The notes below the pieces were generated by a model that saw nothing but the letters and a program-made list of their open reading frames with translations, did no database searches and was not told where the DNA came from. 64,000 bases of DNA, taken from assembly GCF_009761815.1 (NCBI RefSeq), contig NZ_RWIN01000141.1:1-64000 (forward strand). Reading direction: 5' to 3'. Made by a program: the position numbers and the translations under genes. Position 1 is the first letter of the stretch, and the number at the start of each line of letters is the position of its first letter. Origin of the DNA: Pseudomonas sp. PB120. Lineage in GTDB: Bacteria; Pseudomonadota; Gammaproteobacteria; Pseudomonadales; Pseudomonadaceae. Positions 1 through 8,432 of the stretch are shown piece after piece.

Positions 1-175
1 CCCGCGCCGCCCGCTGCAACAGCGCCTTGGCCCGGACCAGATCGCCCAGTTGCGCCATGGCAATTCCGCGCAATGCCAACGCCGGCGCATCGTCGCGCAG
101 GGCGACCCGGTTCAACGCGCCGAGCGGATCCCCCGCCGCCAGTGCCTGCGCAGCAGCCGTGATCAGCGAATCCAT
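1..175 (-). CDS. N-terminal part of a TPR-like protein, possibly a regulator (cut by window edge)
   Basis: An open frame of 58 codons starts at an ATG at 175-173 and runs off the left edge. The visible part begins MDSLITAAAQALAAGDPLGA and is almost entirely alanine- and leucine-rich helix, with a repeat-like pattern (LALRGIAMAQLGDL followed by a RAKALLQRAAR segment) typical of tetratricopeptide helices. Similar N-termini occur in helix-turn-helix proteins with TPR-like repeats, but the DNA-binding part, if any, lies outside the window. The gene follows galD on the same strand with only a short gap, so it might be co-transcribed, although a gallate role is not indicated. Function is uncertain. 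Confidence 0.5.
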   Translation of the reverse strand, partial: MDSLITAAAQALAAGDPLGALNRVALRDDAPALALRGIAMAQLGDLVRAKALLQRAAR

Positions 176-213
176 TGCAGCCCACTCCCACCGTCGAATG
201 CTCGACGTTGAGT

Positions 214-1296
214 CTATCTCACCACCGCCCATACAGACGCCGGAACGCACACGACGCCGTCGAACAACAATCGAGCCGTGCGCATCAAGCCACACCCCGC
301 CAACTGGCCATTGTGCAGGCGCAACTCGACGGTGAACTCGCCCGTGGGATGCTCGACCGACAGTCGCTTGACCTCGCCCTCACCCACGCTGGCCAGTCCC
401 GCTGCCACGCTGCCCTCAAGCAAACAGGCCGCCGCCACACTGACCGCCCCGAACACACCGATGCTGGTGTGGCAACGATGGGGAATGAACGACCGGGTAC
501 TGAGCGCGCCACCGGATCGGGCGGGCGCGACGAGGCACATCTTGGGCACGTTTCGCGCGCGGACATCGCCCAGGTTCATGCGCGGCCCGGCCTGCAGGCG
601 GATCGATTCGAGACGGGCCTTCAGATTCGTATCGGCGTCCAGTTGCTCCGGGCTCGCGTAGCCACTGCAACCGAGGTCTTGGGCACGGATGATCACGACC
701 GGCATGCCGTTGTCGATGCACGTCACCTCGACACCGTCGAAGGTGTCAGTCACGTTGCCGGTCGGCAGCAGCGCGCCGCAACTGGAACCTGCCACCTCTT
801 CGAATTCGACGATCAACGGCGCACCCTGCCCCGGCACACCATCAATCCGCGCATCGCCTGAATAGCTGACCTCGCCATTGGCCGTGGGCACGTGCGCCAC
901 CGCCATCTGCCCGGTGTTTTCCATGAAGATCCGCACTGGCGTGACATCGCCTGTCACAGGCACCAGCCCGCGCTCCAGCGCAAACGGCCCGACACCGGCG
1001 AGGATGTTGCCGCAGTTCTGGCCATAGTCGACACGCGCTTCGTCGACCACGACTTGAGCGAACAGGTAGTCAACATCGGCCCCGGCGCGTGCGCTGGGCT
1101 TGATGATCGCTACCTTGCTGGTCAGCGAGTCACCGCCACCGATGCCATCGATCTGCCGCGCGTCCGGCGAGCCCATGACCGCCAGCAGCACACGGTCGCG
1201 AAGTGCCGGTTGTTCCGGCAAATCACGGGCCAGAAAGTACGCCCCTTTGGAGGTGCCACCGCGCATCAGCAAACAGGGAATGCGTGTCTGGCTCAT
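214..1296 (-). CDS. galD: 4-oxalomesaconate tautomerase GalD (PrpF family)
   Basis: The 360-residue protein belongs to the PrpF/diaminopimelate-epimerase-fold family. In gallate catabolism GalD converts the keto form of 4-oxalomesaconate to the enol form used by the hydratase. Visible signatures are RGGTSKG at residues 12-18, the GGGDSLTSKVA stretch at about 53-63, and GQNCGN with Cys95, one of the likely acid/base residues. The length is normal for the family. It is the last gene of a galB-galC-galD run on the minus strand and starts just 2 bases after the galC stop codon, so translation is probably coupled. The order galB, galC, galD next to a LysR gene, a gallate dioxygenase, a porin and an MFS transporter matches the gal cluster described in Pseudomonas putida. 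Confidence 0.9.
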   Translation of the reverse strand: MSQTRIPCLLMRGGTSKGAYFLARDLPEQPALRDRVLLAVMGSPDARQIDGIGGGDSLTSKVAIIKPSARAGADVDYLFAQVVVDEARVDYGQNCGNILAGVGPFALERGLVPVTGDVTPVRIFMENTGQMAVAHVPTANGEVSYSGDARIDGVPGQGAPLIVEFEEVAGSSCGALLPTGNVTDTFDGVEVTCIDNGMPVVIIRAQDLGCSGYASPEQLDADTNLKARLESIRLQAGPRMNLGDVRARNVPKMCLVAPARSGGALSTRSFIPHRCHTSIGVFGAVSVAAACLLEGSVAAGLASVGEGEVKRLSVEHPTGEFTVELRLHNGQLAGCGLMRTARLLFDGVVCVPASVWAVVR

Positions 1297-1298
1297 GC

Positions 1299-2015
1299 TC
1301 AGTCCTCGAGTTCGTCGAGGCTGTCGATGTAGCGCAAACCTTTTTCCGCCAGCCGCGTGCGCATGTTGTAAATATCCAGACCCAGTTCGCCCTTGGCCAG
1401 GCGCAAGGCTTTCTGCTCTTCCAGATCGGCGCGTGCGCGGCTGGCCTCGACCACCTGCGGGACTTCGGCACGACGCACGATCACCACGCCATCGTCATCC
1501 GCCACCACCACATCGCCCGGGTGCACCAGTTGACCGCCGCACACCAGCGGCAGGTTGACCGAGCCGAGAGTCTCCTTGATCGTGCCCTGGGCGCTGATTG
1601 CCCGGGACCAGACCGGGAAGCCCATCTCGCGCAAGGTATGGGTGTCGCGCACGCCGGCATCGATGATCAATGCCCGCACGCCATGCGCTTTAAGCGACGT
1701 CGCCAGCAGGTCGCCGAAGTAACCGTCGGTGCACGGTGACGTGGGCGCCACCACCAGAATGTCCCCCGGGTGGCACTGTTCCACGGCCACATGGAACATC
1801 CAGTTATCGCCCGGCGCGACCAGCACCGTCACCGCCGAACCGCTGATCACCGTCCCACGTTGAATCGGCGTGATCGATGACGCCAGCAAGCCCTTGCGGC
1901 CTTGCGCTTCATGAATGGTCGCGACGCCATAGCGCTTCAACTCATCCACCAGCGCCGCCTCGGCCCGGGGAATGTGACGCACGACAATACCGGTTTTGCC
2001 GATGTGCTCGCTCAT
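1299..2015 (-). CDS. galC: 4-carboxy-4-hydroxy-2-oxoadipate aldolase GalC (RraA-like fold)
   Basis: This 238-residue enzyme cleaves 4-carboxy-4-hydroxy-2-oxoadipate to pyruvate and oxaloacetate, the last step of gallate (and of protocatechuate 4,5-cleavage) breakdown; the class II activity needs a divalent metal. The motif GDLLATSLKAHGVRA followed by DAGVRD places Arg123 and Asp124 exactly where the catalytic Arg and metal-binding Asp sit in the HMG/CHA aldolase family. The open frame extends upstream to 2243, but the ATG at 2015 is preferred: it gives the family N-terminus (MSEHIGKTGIVVRHI) and overlaps the galB stop codon by 4 bases, indicating translational coupling. Confidence 0.9.
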   Translation of the reverse strand: MSEHIGKTGIVVRHIPRAEAALVDELKRYGVATIHEAQGRKGLLASSITPIQRGTVISGSAVTVLVAPGDNWMFHVAVEQCHPGDILVVAPTSPCTDGYFGDLLATSLKAHGVRALIIDAGVRDTHTLREMGFPVWSRAISAQGTIKETLGSVNLPLVCGGQLVHPGDVVVADDDGVVIVRRAEVPQVVEASRARADLEEQKALRLAKGELGLDIYNMRTRLAEKGLRYIDSLDELED

Positions 2016-2746
2016 GCCAGGTTCTCCGTGACACGCGGGAAGATGCTCTGGTAACCCTCGCCGTAAACGATGTTGCGGGTAGACGTAATGCCGACGTTGC
2101 GCTTGGCCTGTACGCCGCGCTGCAGGGCGACGCGGGTGTAGTACTCCCACAGGTGTTCCTGGCCGGCCATGCACTGGATCGCCGCGTACTTTTTGTCCCA
2201 GACATCGGTGATGTCCAGCAGCACGTCCGGGCGCCATTCGCATTGCTCGGGCTGATGCGGTTCGAAGCTGTACACCGGCGGTGCGCCGACAATCTTCTCG
2301 CCCGGCTTGTAGCCTTCGGCCTGGGCGATGATGCGCGCCTCTTGCGTCAGGTTCATGGCCAATGGGTGATCGTAGTTGTAAGGGTCTTTCAGCGAGTGGC
2401 TGAGGACAAATTCCGGCTGGACCTTGCGGAACACGTCGGCCAGGCGAAACAGCGTTTCCTTGTCAGCGCGCATCGGGTAATCGCCGATGTCAAAGAACTC
2501 AACACTGGCCCCCAGGATATCCGCGGCGGCCTGAGCCTCTTCGCGGCGTGCAGCCTTGACCTTGTCTTCGCTCATCTCTCCTTTGCGCCACAGCTTGGCG
2601 GACTCGCCGCGCTCACCGAACGACAGGCAGACGATGTGAACGTTGTAGCCCTGTTGCGCATGCAGTGCGATTGCACCGCCCGCACGCCAGACGAAATCGG
2701 CAGAGTGTGCGCTGACAACCAGCGCGTTTTTCGGTGATTCGATCAT
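2012..2746 (-). CDS. galB: 4-oxalomesaconate hydratase GalB (LmbE/PIG-L family)
   Basis: GalB hydrates 4-oxalomesaconate to 4-carboxy-4-hydroxy-2-oxoadipate. The protein (244 residues) has the zinc-binding LmbE/PIG-L pattern: the N-terminal SAHSAD (His14, Asp17) after a buried strand, and a downstream DHP segment after YNY. It is unrelated to the LigJ-type hydratase, as known for the Pseudomonas gallate pathway. The frame is open to 2779, but the ATG at 2746 has a good Shine-Dalgarno sequence (GAGGAG) and gives the usual MIESPKNALVVSAHS start. It is the first gene of the galBCD operon and diverges from galR; the gap carries a candidate regulatory site. Confidence 0.9.
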   Translation of the reverse strand: MIESPKNALVVSAHSADFVWRAGGAIALHAQQGYNVHIVCLSFGERGESAKLWRKGEMSEDKVKAARREEAQAAADILGASVEFFDIGDYPMRADKETLFRLADVFRKVQPEFVLSHSLKDPYNYDHPLAMNLTQEARIIAQAEGYKPGEKIVGAPPVYSFEPHQPEQCEWRPDVLLDITDVWDKKYAAIQCMAGQEHLWEYYTRVALQRGVQAKRNVGITSTRNIVYGEGYQSIFPRVTENLA

Positions 2747-2822
2747 TGCGGGTGCTCCTCCTGCGTGTCGAAAGAGCATCGCACCCGCACGTGCCGGCGG
2801 AGTAATGCGTTCGAGTGTTCGA

Positions 2823-2840
2823 GGTATGCGTTTTTTTTAT
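2823..2840. promoter_or_regulatory. Candidate GalR-responsive site upstream of galBCD
   Basis: The 18 bases GGTATGCGTTTTTTTTAT in the galB-galR gap match GGTATCGGTTTTTCTTAT at 8380-8397, upstream of galT, at 15 of 18 positions. Both lie about 75-120 bases upstream of the first gene of a gal operon and in the same orientation relative to it. That the site binds GalR is an inference. Confidence 0.4.
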
Positions 2841-2903
2841 TGCCACTCCATCCGGGCAACGGCATAGTCGTCGACGACATTTGATTGCAGAGCATGAACC
2901 GCC

Positions 2904-4127
2904 ATGGAGCCTTCGGAATTCCCCAGCCTGATGCACGTCCGGGCCTTTGTCCGGGTGGCCGATCACGGCAGCGTTTCCAAGGCCTCGGTGGCGTTGTATC
3001 GCGCCCAGTCAGTGGTGACCCGGGCCATATCCGAACTGGAAACCCGGCTGGACGTGCCCCTGTTCGAACGGCACGCCAACGGTATGCGTTTGACCGACTT
3101 TGGCGAGCGCTTGCTGCCACGGGCACGCCGCGTTCTGGCCGAGCTGGACAGCGTGCCGAAACTGCTGGGCAACCCGGACAAACAGGCCGTCGAACCGCTT
3201 TATCTGTTCCAGGCCCGGCGCCTGCAAGTCTTCGTCAAACTCTGCGAAACGCACCACATGCAGACGGTCGCCAGCCTGCTCGGCCTGAGCCAGCCCGCCG
3301 TCAGCTCGACGCTCAAAGTGCTGGAAAGCGGGTGCGGGCAAACGCTGTTCGAACGCACGCCTCGCGGGTTGCAGCCGACGCGCGCCAGCCTTGAAATCCT
3401 CTTCCCTGTTCGCCGCGCACTGAACGAACTGCGGCATATCGAGACCGACATCACCGCCATTCGCGGGGCCTTGCAAGGTGTGGTGCATGTCGGCGCCCTG
3501 CCCTTGGGCCGCACGCGCATATTGCCCGAGGCGATTGTCCGCCTGATGGCCAGGCATCCCGGGATTCAGGTGATCACCAACGAAAGTCCGTTCGATCTGC
3601 TGGCGACGGAACTGCGCGCCGGTGACGTCGACTTTATCTTCGGCGCCCTACGCTCGGCGGCCTACGCCAGCGACCTGATCGGCGAATCGTTGCTCACGGA
3701 AGAAATGGTGGTGGTGGCGCGGCGGGACCATCCGCTCTATGCGAAAAGCGCGTTGCAGGATGAGCTGAGCGGCGCCCGCTGGGTGTTGCCTCGGGCCGGT
3801 TCACCCGCGCGAACAATGCTCGACGATTGCTTTACGGCGTTCGGCATCGCACCGCCCCGGCCCGTGGTGGAAAGCGCCGACATGGCGATCATTCGGGGGT
3901 TGTTGTTGCGTTCGGACATGTTGGCGGCGGTGTCCGCGCACCAGCTGGAACAGGAGATTGCCTCCGGCGAACTGTGCATCCTGCCGCTGGAGCTGAAACA
4001 GACCACCCGCGCCATCGGCCTGACCTATCGCAACGGCAGCCTGCACTCACCCGTGGCGCAAGCCCTGATGGACATGATTCGCCGGGTGATTCAAGAACAG
4101 ACCTCCGAACGACACACAAACCTGTAG
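2904..4127 (+). CDS. galR: LysR-type regulator GalR with two N-terminal helix-turn-helix segments
   Basis: Probable activator of the gallate genes, divergent from galBCD and facing the galTAP operon. At 407 residues it is about 100 longer than a normal LysR protein. The reason is visible: a first LysR-type winged helix at residues 9-66 (VRAFVRVADHGSVSKASVAL ends in its helix 2) and a second at about 104-162 (RRLQVFVKLCETHHMQTVAS, then LGLSQPAVSSTLKVLE). Both are followed by the conserved LFER element. The C-terminal half, from about residue 185, is a standard substrate-binding domain. The start at 2904 has no strong Shine-Dalgarno; the Met at codon 10 is an alternative. Confidence 0.88.
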   Translation: MEPSEFPSLMHVRAFVRVADHGSVSKASVALYRAQSVVTRAISELETRLDVPLFERHANGMRLTDFGERLLPRARRVLAELDSVPKLLGNPDKQAVEPLYLFQARRLQVFVKLCETHHMQTVASLLGLSQPAVSSTLKVLESGCGQTLFERTPRGLQPTRASLEILFPVRRALNELRHIETDITAIRGALQGVVHVGALPLGRTRILPEAIVRLMARHPGIQVITNESPFDLLATELRAGDVDFIFGALRSAAYASDLIGESLLTEEMVVVARRDHPLYAKSALQDELSGARWVLPRAGSPARTMLDDCFTAFGIAPPRPVVESADMAIIRGLLLRSDMLAAVSAHQLEQEIASGELCILPLELKQTTRAIGLTYRNGSLHSPVAQALMDMIRRVIQEQTSERHTNL

Positions 4128-4159
4128 CAGCTGGCGAGTCACGAGATGCAGTTGACCTT

Positions 4160-4262
4160 GTAGCAGCTGCCGAGCTTGCGAGGCTGCGTTGGACTGCGCA
4201 GCGGCCCCCGAGGGCGGTCCTGCGGACACGCAACGCAGCCTCGCAAGCTCGGCAGCGGCTAC
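4160..4262. repeat. REP-like long inverted repeat between galR and galP
   Basis: Two 31-base arms (4160-4190 and 4232-4262) are near-perfect reverse complements around a 41-base spacer. The arm has the core GCCGAGCTTGCGAGGCTGCG. A degenerate related copy (TGTAGCAGCTGGCGAG) starts at 4124. The element sits between the convergent ends of galR and galP, the usual place for Pseudomonas REP/BIME elements, and may also act in transcription termination. Confidence 0.75.
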
Positions 4263-4281
4263 AGGTTGTCAGCAACAGCGG

Positions 4282-5529
4282 CTACAGCAGGTTCAACGGA
4301 TAGCTCACGATCACGCGGTTTTCGTCGAACTCGTTGGTGCTGAAGTCTTTACGGATGCTCGAGTTACGCCATTTGACGTTGAGGTTTTTCAGCGCCCCGC
4401 TCTGCACCGTGTAGGCCAGTTCCGATTCGCGGCCCCATTCCTTGCCGTCGGTAATCGCGCCGGTGTGCACGTTATCGCCGCTGATGTAGCGGTTCATCAT
4501 CGTCAGGCCAGGGACGCCGAGGGCGACGAAGTTGTAGTCGTGGCGCAGTTGCCAGGATTTCTCCCGGGCGTTGTCATAGCTGGAGTTGTAGCTGTCGTTG
4601 GCCAGGGTGCCACCGCTGGTGCCATTGACCCGCATCCACACGCTGTCCCCGGTGAGTTTTTGCAGCCCGACGTAGAACGTGCTGCCGCCGTACCTGGCCG
4701 AGAGCATGGCGAAGCTGGTTTTGTTGTCGAGGTCGCCCGCCAGCGCGCTGCCGCTTTCCTTGCCGTTGAAGAAGCCAAGGTTGGCGCCCAACGTCCAGTC
4801 ACCAAGCGGCTGACTGTGGTTGAGGCTGAAATACTGCTGCTGGTAAATGTCGCTGAGTTCCGAGTACCAGACACCGACCTGGGTGTGCTTGTCGTTGAAG
4901 CTGTATTCACCGCCGCCGAAGTTGAAACGGTCCGACGTGAACGACGCTTTGCCGTTCATGGACATGTCTTCCATGCTCGCATCGTTGCGCGGGCTGTTTT
5001 GCTGGAACTGGCCACCGTAGAGCGTCAGGCCACTGATTTCAGTAGACGTCACCTGAGCGCCGCGGAAGGTTTGCGGCAGCGAACGGCCGTCATCCGAGCG
5101 CAGGATCGGCAACACCGGCATCCATTCGCCGACCTTCAATTCGGTTTTCGAGAACTTGGCTTTCAGCGCCACACCCAGGCGACCGAAGTTATCGGCGGGA
5201 CGACCGTCATCATGGATCGGCAGCAATTGCGTACCGCCGGTGCCTTTGCCGCCGTCGAGTTTCTGCGAGTACAGGCCCAGCACATCGACGCCAAAACCAA
5301 CGAAGCCCTGGGTGAACCCGGACCTGGCGTCGAGAATGAAGTTCTGGGTCCACTCCTCTGCCTTACCTTGCGGGTAGGCCGGGTTGGTGTAGTTGCGGTT
5401 GATGTAGAAGTTGCGCAGGTTCAGGTTCGCACTGGCATCCTCCAGGAAACCGGCGGCGGAACCCTGTTGCGGTAGCGTGGAGACCACGGCCAGCGTGAAC
5501 AGGATTCGAGGTTTGACGGTGTTTTTCAT
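4282..5529 (-). CDS. galP: OprD-family outer membrane porin, gallate uptake (GalP)
   Basis: A 415-residue outer-membrane protein of the OprD family, which form 18-strand substrate-specific channels for small carboxylates and aromatic acids. It has a signal peptide (MKNTVKPRILFTLAVVSTLP then a probable cleavage after GSA), the family N-terminal signature FLEDASANLNLRNFYINR, alternating beta-strand pattern throughout and a C-terminal strand ending in leucines. It is the third gene of galT-galA-galP; the porin is known to accompany the gallate dioxygenase in P. putida. A 122-base gap with a hairpin separates it from galA, which could lower its expression relative to galA. Substrate is inferred from context. 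Confidence 0.85.
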   Translation of the reverse strand: MKNTVKPRILFTLAVVSTLPQQGSAAGFLEDASANLNLRNFYINRNYTNPAYPQGKAEEWTQNFILDARSGFTQGFVGFGVDVLGLYSQKLDGGKGTGGTQLLPIHDDGRPADNFGRLGVALKAKFSKTELKVGEWMPVLPILRSDDGRSLPQTFRGAQVTSTEISGLTLYGGQFQQNSPRNDASMEDMSMNGKASFTSDRFNFGGGEYSFNDKHTQVGVWYSELSDIYQQQYFSLNHSQPLGDWTLGANLGFFNGKESGSALAGDLDNKTSFAMLSARYGGSTFYVGLQKLTGDSVWMRVNGTSGGTLANDSYNSSYDNAREKSWQLRHDYNFVALGVPGLTMMNRYISGDNVHTGAITDGKEWGRESELAYTVQSGALKNLNVKWRNSSIRKDFSTNEFDENRVIVSYPLNLL

Positions 5530-5565
5530 TGTTATTGTTATCCGGTTTTTGGGTATAAAAATCCG

Positions 5566-5590
5566 CTGCGCCCAAAAAGGTCGGGCGCAG
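5566..5590 (-). terminator. Hairpin between galA and galP, possible partial terminator
   Basis: CTGCGCCC and GGGCGCAG form a perfect 8-base-pair stem with a 9-base loop. Read on the minus strand it is followed by CGGATTTTTAT, giving a terminator-like U-rich tail. It lies inside the galTAP operon, so it may attenuate galP or define the galA mRNA end. Confidence 0.5.
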
Positions 5591-5651
5591 TGAGCTCAAT
5601 CAAGTTCGTTGCAAGGGCGTCCAGAAAGCGCCGCCGGAGACTATCGGAGGG

Positions 5652-6914
5652 TTAGCGCGGGGCTTTGCCCGCCACCGAATACAGCACCTGCTGATTCCGG
5701 GTTTTCATGAAGTCCTCCAGGCTTTGCCCGCGCATTGCGGCGTAGACCTGCAGGTTGGGAATGCCCAGCACCGCGGCGAGCTTTTCCAGCACGAAGAAGA
5801 TCGCGCCGTACTGGATCAACCCACGCCAGTCACGACGACGCAGCAAATCGCGCTCTTCGTCCGTCAGCCCGGCTTCATCGAACAGCACGTCGGGCGTTTC
5901 GAGAAAACGCTGACGCCACTCGGGTTCGATCATGCGATGCAAAAACTTGTTCAGGCGATAGCCCTTGGCGCTGCGCTCCAGCGTGAACGGATACGTCCCT
6001 TCAAGCTTCTCGATACCGGCCAACTGGTGCTGCATGTGCTGCAAATGGCGGGCATTGATGTCGGCAGGCACCGGTCGGTCCTGGTTTTCCAGGAGCAAGG
6101 TGGCGATACCCGTCATCGACGGCAGGTAATAATCCTGGTGCAAATTCTTCACCGTGGCTGACAGCGCACCACGCATGATCAGCCAGGTAATCACCTCCGA
6201 ACCTTCCAGCCCGCCGAGGGTGGCGAATTCCGCCAGGGTCATCTCGGTCAGGCGGATCGGGTCGTTGACCAGCAGATCAATGAACTGCTGATCCCACTGC
6301 GGATTGTTGAAACCGCAGCGCTCGCCATGCACCTGATGGGACACGCCGCCCGTGGCGACGATGGCGACCTTGAGGTCCTCCGGATAACTTTCGATGGCCC
6401 GGCGCAGGGCCAACCCCAATTTGTAGCAGCGCAACGCACTGGGGATGGGGAACTGCAACACGCCGACTTGCAGCGGTACGATCTCCACCGGCCACTCGGG
6501 CGTGCTCGGCAACAGCGCCGACATCGGCGAGAAGAAGCCGTGGTCCAGCGGTTTGTCGCGGAAGAAACTCATGTCGAACTCGTCGGCCATCAGGCTTTCG
6601 CCGATGTGTCGCGACAGCGCCGCATGCCCGCCAATCGACGGCAGTTCACGGGGATTGCCGCCCTCGTCGGCGACCTCGTAACGCTCATCGACCCCCAGGG
6701 AAAACGCGCCGTAGTGATCGAAGAAAAACGAGGTCACATGGTCATTGAAGATGTAGAACAACACATCGGGTTGTTGCTCTTTCAACCAGACCTTGATCGG
6801 TTCGAAGCCTTCGAAAATCGGCGCCCAGGCAGCCTCGTTCTGTTTGTCGTGATCGACCGCGAAGCCGATGGTGGGTGTGTGGGAGACAGCGAGGCCACCG
6901 ATGATGCGTGCCAT
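5652..6914 (-). CDS. galA: Gallate dioxygenase GalA
   Basis: Extradiol dioxygenase that opens the ring of gallate to 4-oxalomesaconate. It is a single-chain type II (LigAB) enzyme: residues 1 to about 280 are the LigB-like catalytic domain with putative iron ligands His12 (SHTPT) and His59 (FNDHVTSFF), and residues about 290-420 resemble the small LigA subunit (LNKFLHRM ... WRGLIQYGAIFFVLEKLAAV). The 420-residue length is that of known gallate dioxygenases, whereas protocatechuate 4,5-dioxygenases have two separate subunits. It sits between galT (26 bases upstream) and galP. The start at 6914 is the only Met that keeps the MARIIGGLAVSHTPT N-terminus. Confidence 0.93.
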   Translation of the reverse strand: MARIIGGLAVSHTPTIGFAVDHDKQNEAAWAPIFEGFEPIKVWLKEQQPDVLFYIFNDHVTSFFFDHYGAFSLGVDERYEVADEGGNPRELPSIGGHAALSRHIGESLMADEFDMSFFRDKPLDHGFFSPMSALLPSTPEWPVEIVPLQVGVLQFPIPSALRCYKLGLALRRAIESYPEDLKVAIVATGGVSHQVHGERCGFNNPQWDQQFIDLLVNDPIRLTEMTLAEFATLGGLEGSEVITWLIMRGALSATVKNLHQDYYLPSMTGIATLLLENQDRPVPADINARHLQHMQHQLAGIEKLEGTYPFTLERSAKGYRLNKFLHRMIEPEWRQRFLETPDVLFDEAGLTDEERDLLRRRDWRGLIQYGAIFFVLEKLAAVLGIPNLQVYAAMRGQSLEDFMKTRNQQVLYSVAGKAPR

Positions 6915-6940
6915 GACGAGTTCCTTTGTTCAAAAAAAGT

Positions 6941-8278
6941 TTAGTGCGCAACCAATGCCCGGCTGACCCGGCGCCGCGCATGACCGTTGGCCAGAATCGC
7001 CAGGGCCGCAATGAAGGCCGGCAGGCCCAGCAAGGCGAACAACAGCGGCAGGCCCAAGCCCAGGCTGAGCACCGCGCCACCGATGAGTGAGCCAAAGATA
7101 GCCCCGAAACGGCCGATCCCGAGCATCCAGCTCACACCCGTGGCGCGGAAGTCCGTCGGGTAGTAGCCGGGGGCAAACGCGTTGAGGCCGGTTTGTGCAC
7201 CGCTCATGCAAAAGCCCGCGGCAATCACGCCGAACGCCAGCAGGCTCGACTCCAGGCTGAAGGCGCCCAACAACAGAATGAACGCACCGCCCAGGGCATA
7301 CGAGGTCGCAATGACCGTGTTCGGATTGCGTCGATCCATGGCCCAGCCGACCACGATGGCGCCAACGGTGCCACCGATCTGGAACAAACCGGTGATGGTC
7401 GCCGCCCGTTCAATCGACAAACCACCTTCGCGCAACAGCGTCGGCATCCAGCCCATGGTCAGGTAGATCACCAGCAGACCCATGAAATAGGTCAGCCACA
7501 GCGCCAGCGTGCCAAACCGATAGCCCTCGCTGAACAACATGCGCACCGGCGCTTTGTGCTGAACCTGAGGTTCGGCCAGGGTGAAATTCGTGGTCGACGA
7601 AAAGGTCCCGCCCAACTTGTTCAGCACCTTGGCGATCTGACTGGCCGGCGCATTGCGAGCCGCGAGAAAACGTGCCGACTCCGGCAACAACAGCCACAGG
7701 AACGGCAGCAGCACCAACGGCAAGATCCCACCAGCGAGCAGCACCGATTGCCAGCCGTGGTGTGGAATCAGCCACGCCGCGAGCAAACCGCCCAGCCCCG
7801 AACCCATGTTGAACCCGGTGAACATGATGGTGATGAACAGCGAGCGATTACGCTCCGGCAGGTATTCAGACAGCAGCGTGGTGGTGTTGGGCAACGCAGC
7901 GCCCAGCGCCACGCCGGTCAATAACCGCAATGTCGCCAGTTCATAGGGATTGCTCGCGAACGCACATGCCAGGCTCAGGACACTGAAACCGGTCACGGCA
8001 AACAGCAGCACCTTTTTGCGCCCGATACGGTCGGCGTAAGGGCCGGCCGTCAACGCACCAATGGCCAGGCCCACCATGCCGGCACTCATGACCGGGCCAA
8101 ACGCGGCTTTCGACAGCCCCCACTCCTGAATCAGGGAGGGCGCGATAAACCCCATGACCGCGACGTCGAAACCATCAAACAGCACAACGAAGAAACACAG
8201 GCTCATGATGAGCCACTGGTATCGGGCAACCGGTCGGTTGTCGATCCACGCTTTGATATCGACCGTCTCGTGACTCAT
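6941..8278 (-). CDS. galT: MFS aromatic acid:H+ symporter, gallate transporter GalT
   Basis: A 445-residue, 12-helix major facilitator of the aromatic acid:H+ symporter type. Visible signatures are FDGFDVAVMGFIAPSL in helix 1, the loop 2-3 motif GPYADRIGRKKVLL, a second half repeat (VVGWAMDRRNPN) and the RATGVSWMLGIGRFGAI segment seen in PcaK-like proteins. The frame is open to 8491, but the ATG at 8278 follows an AAGGTG ribosome-binding site and gives the usual MSHETVDIKAWIDNRP start. It is the promoter-proximal gene of galT-galA-galP, which supports gallate as substrate. Confidence 0.88.
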   Translation of the reverse strand: MSHETVDIKAWIDNRPVARYQWLIMSLCFFVVLFDGFDVAVMGFIAPSLIQEWGLSKAAFGPVMSAGMVGLAIGALTAGPYADRIGRKKVLLFAVTGFSVLSLACAFASNPYELATLRLLTGVALGAALPNTTTLLSEYLPERNRSLFITIMFTGFNMGSGLGGLLAAWLIPHHGWQSVLLAGGILPLVLLPFLWLLLPESARFLAARNAPASQIAKVLNKLGGTFSSTTNFTLAEPQVQHKAPVRMLFSEGYRFGTLALWLTYFMGLLVIYLTMGWMPTLLREGGLSIERAATITGLFQIGGTVGAIVVGWAMDRRNPNTVIATSYALGGAFILLLGAFSLESSLLAFGVIAAGFCMSGAQTGLNAFAPGYYPTDFRATGVSWMLGIGRFGAIFGSLIGGAVLSLGLGLPLLFALLGLPAFIAALAILANGHARRRVSRALVAH

Positions 8279-8379
8279 GCTTTTCACCTTCTTATTTTTG
8301 TAGAAGTTCCGGCAGCAGAACGCTGGGCGTGACTCTAAGGCCGCAAGCGCCTGCCCCGCCTCTGGGAAATCCTTAAGCG

Positions 8380-8397
8380 GGTATCGGTTTTTCTTAT
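8380..8397. promoter_or_regulatory. Candidate GalR-responsive site upstream of galT
   Basis: GGTATCGGTTTTTCTTAT matches the site at 2823-2840 (15 of 18 positions), 100-120 bases upstream of galT in the same orientation relative to its operon. The shared element is seen directly; the GalR assignment is inferred. Confidence 0.4.
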
Positions 8398-8432
8398 CGG
8401 GTGAAAAAACTGCGTGAGTGCTGCGGGCCGGC

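Noticed and set aside
4189..5475. 428-codon plus-strand frame over galP
   Set aside because: Val/Ala/Arg-rich translation opposite a clear OprD porin; a mirror frame.
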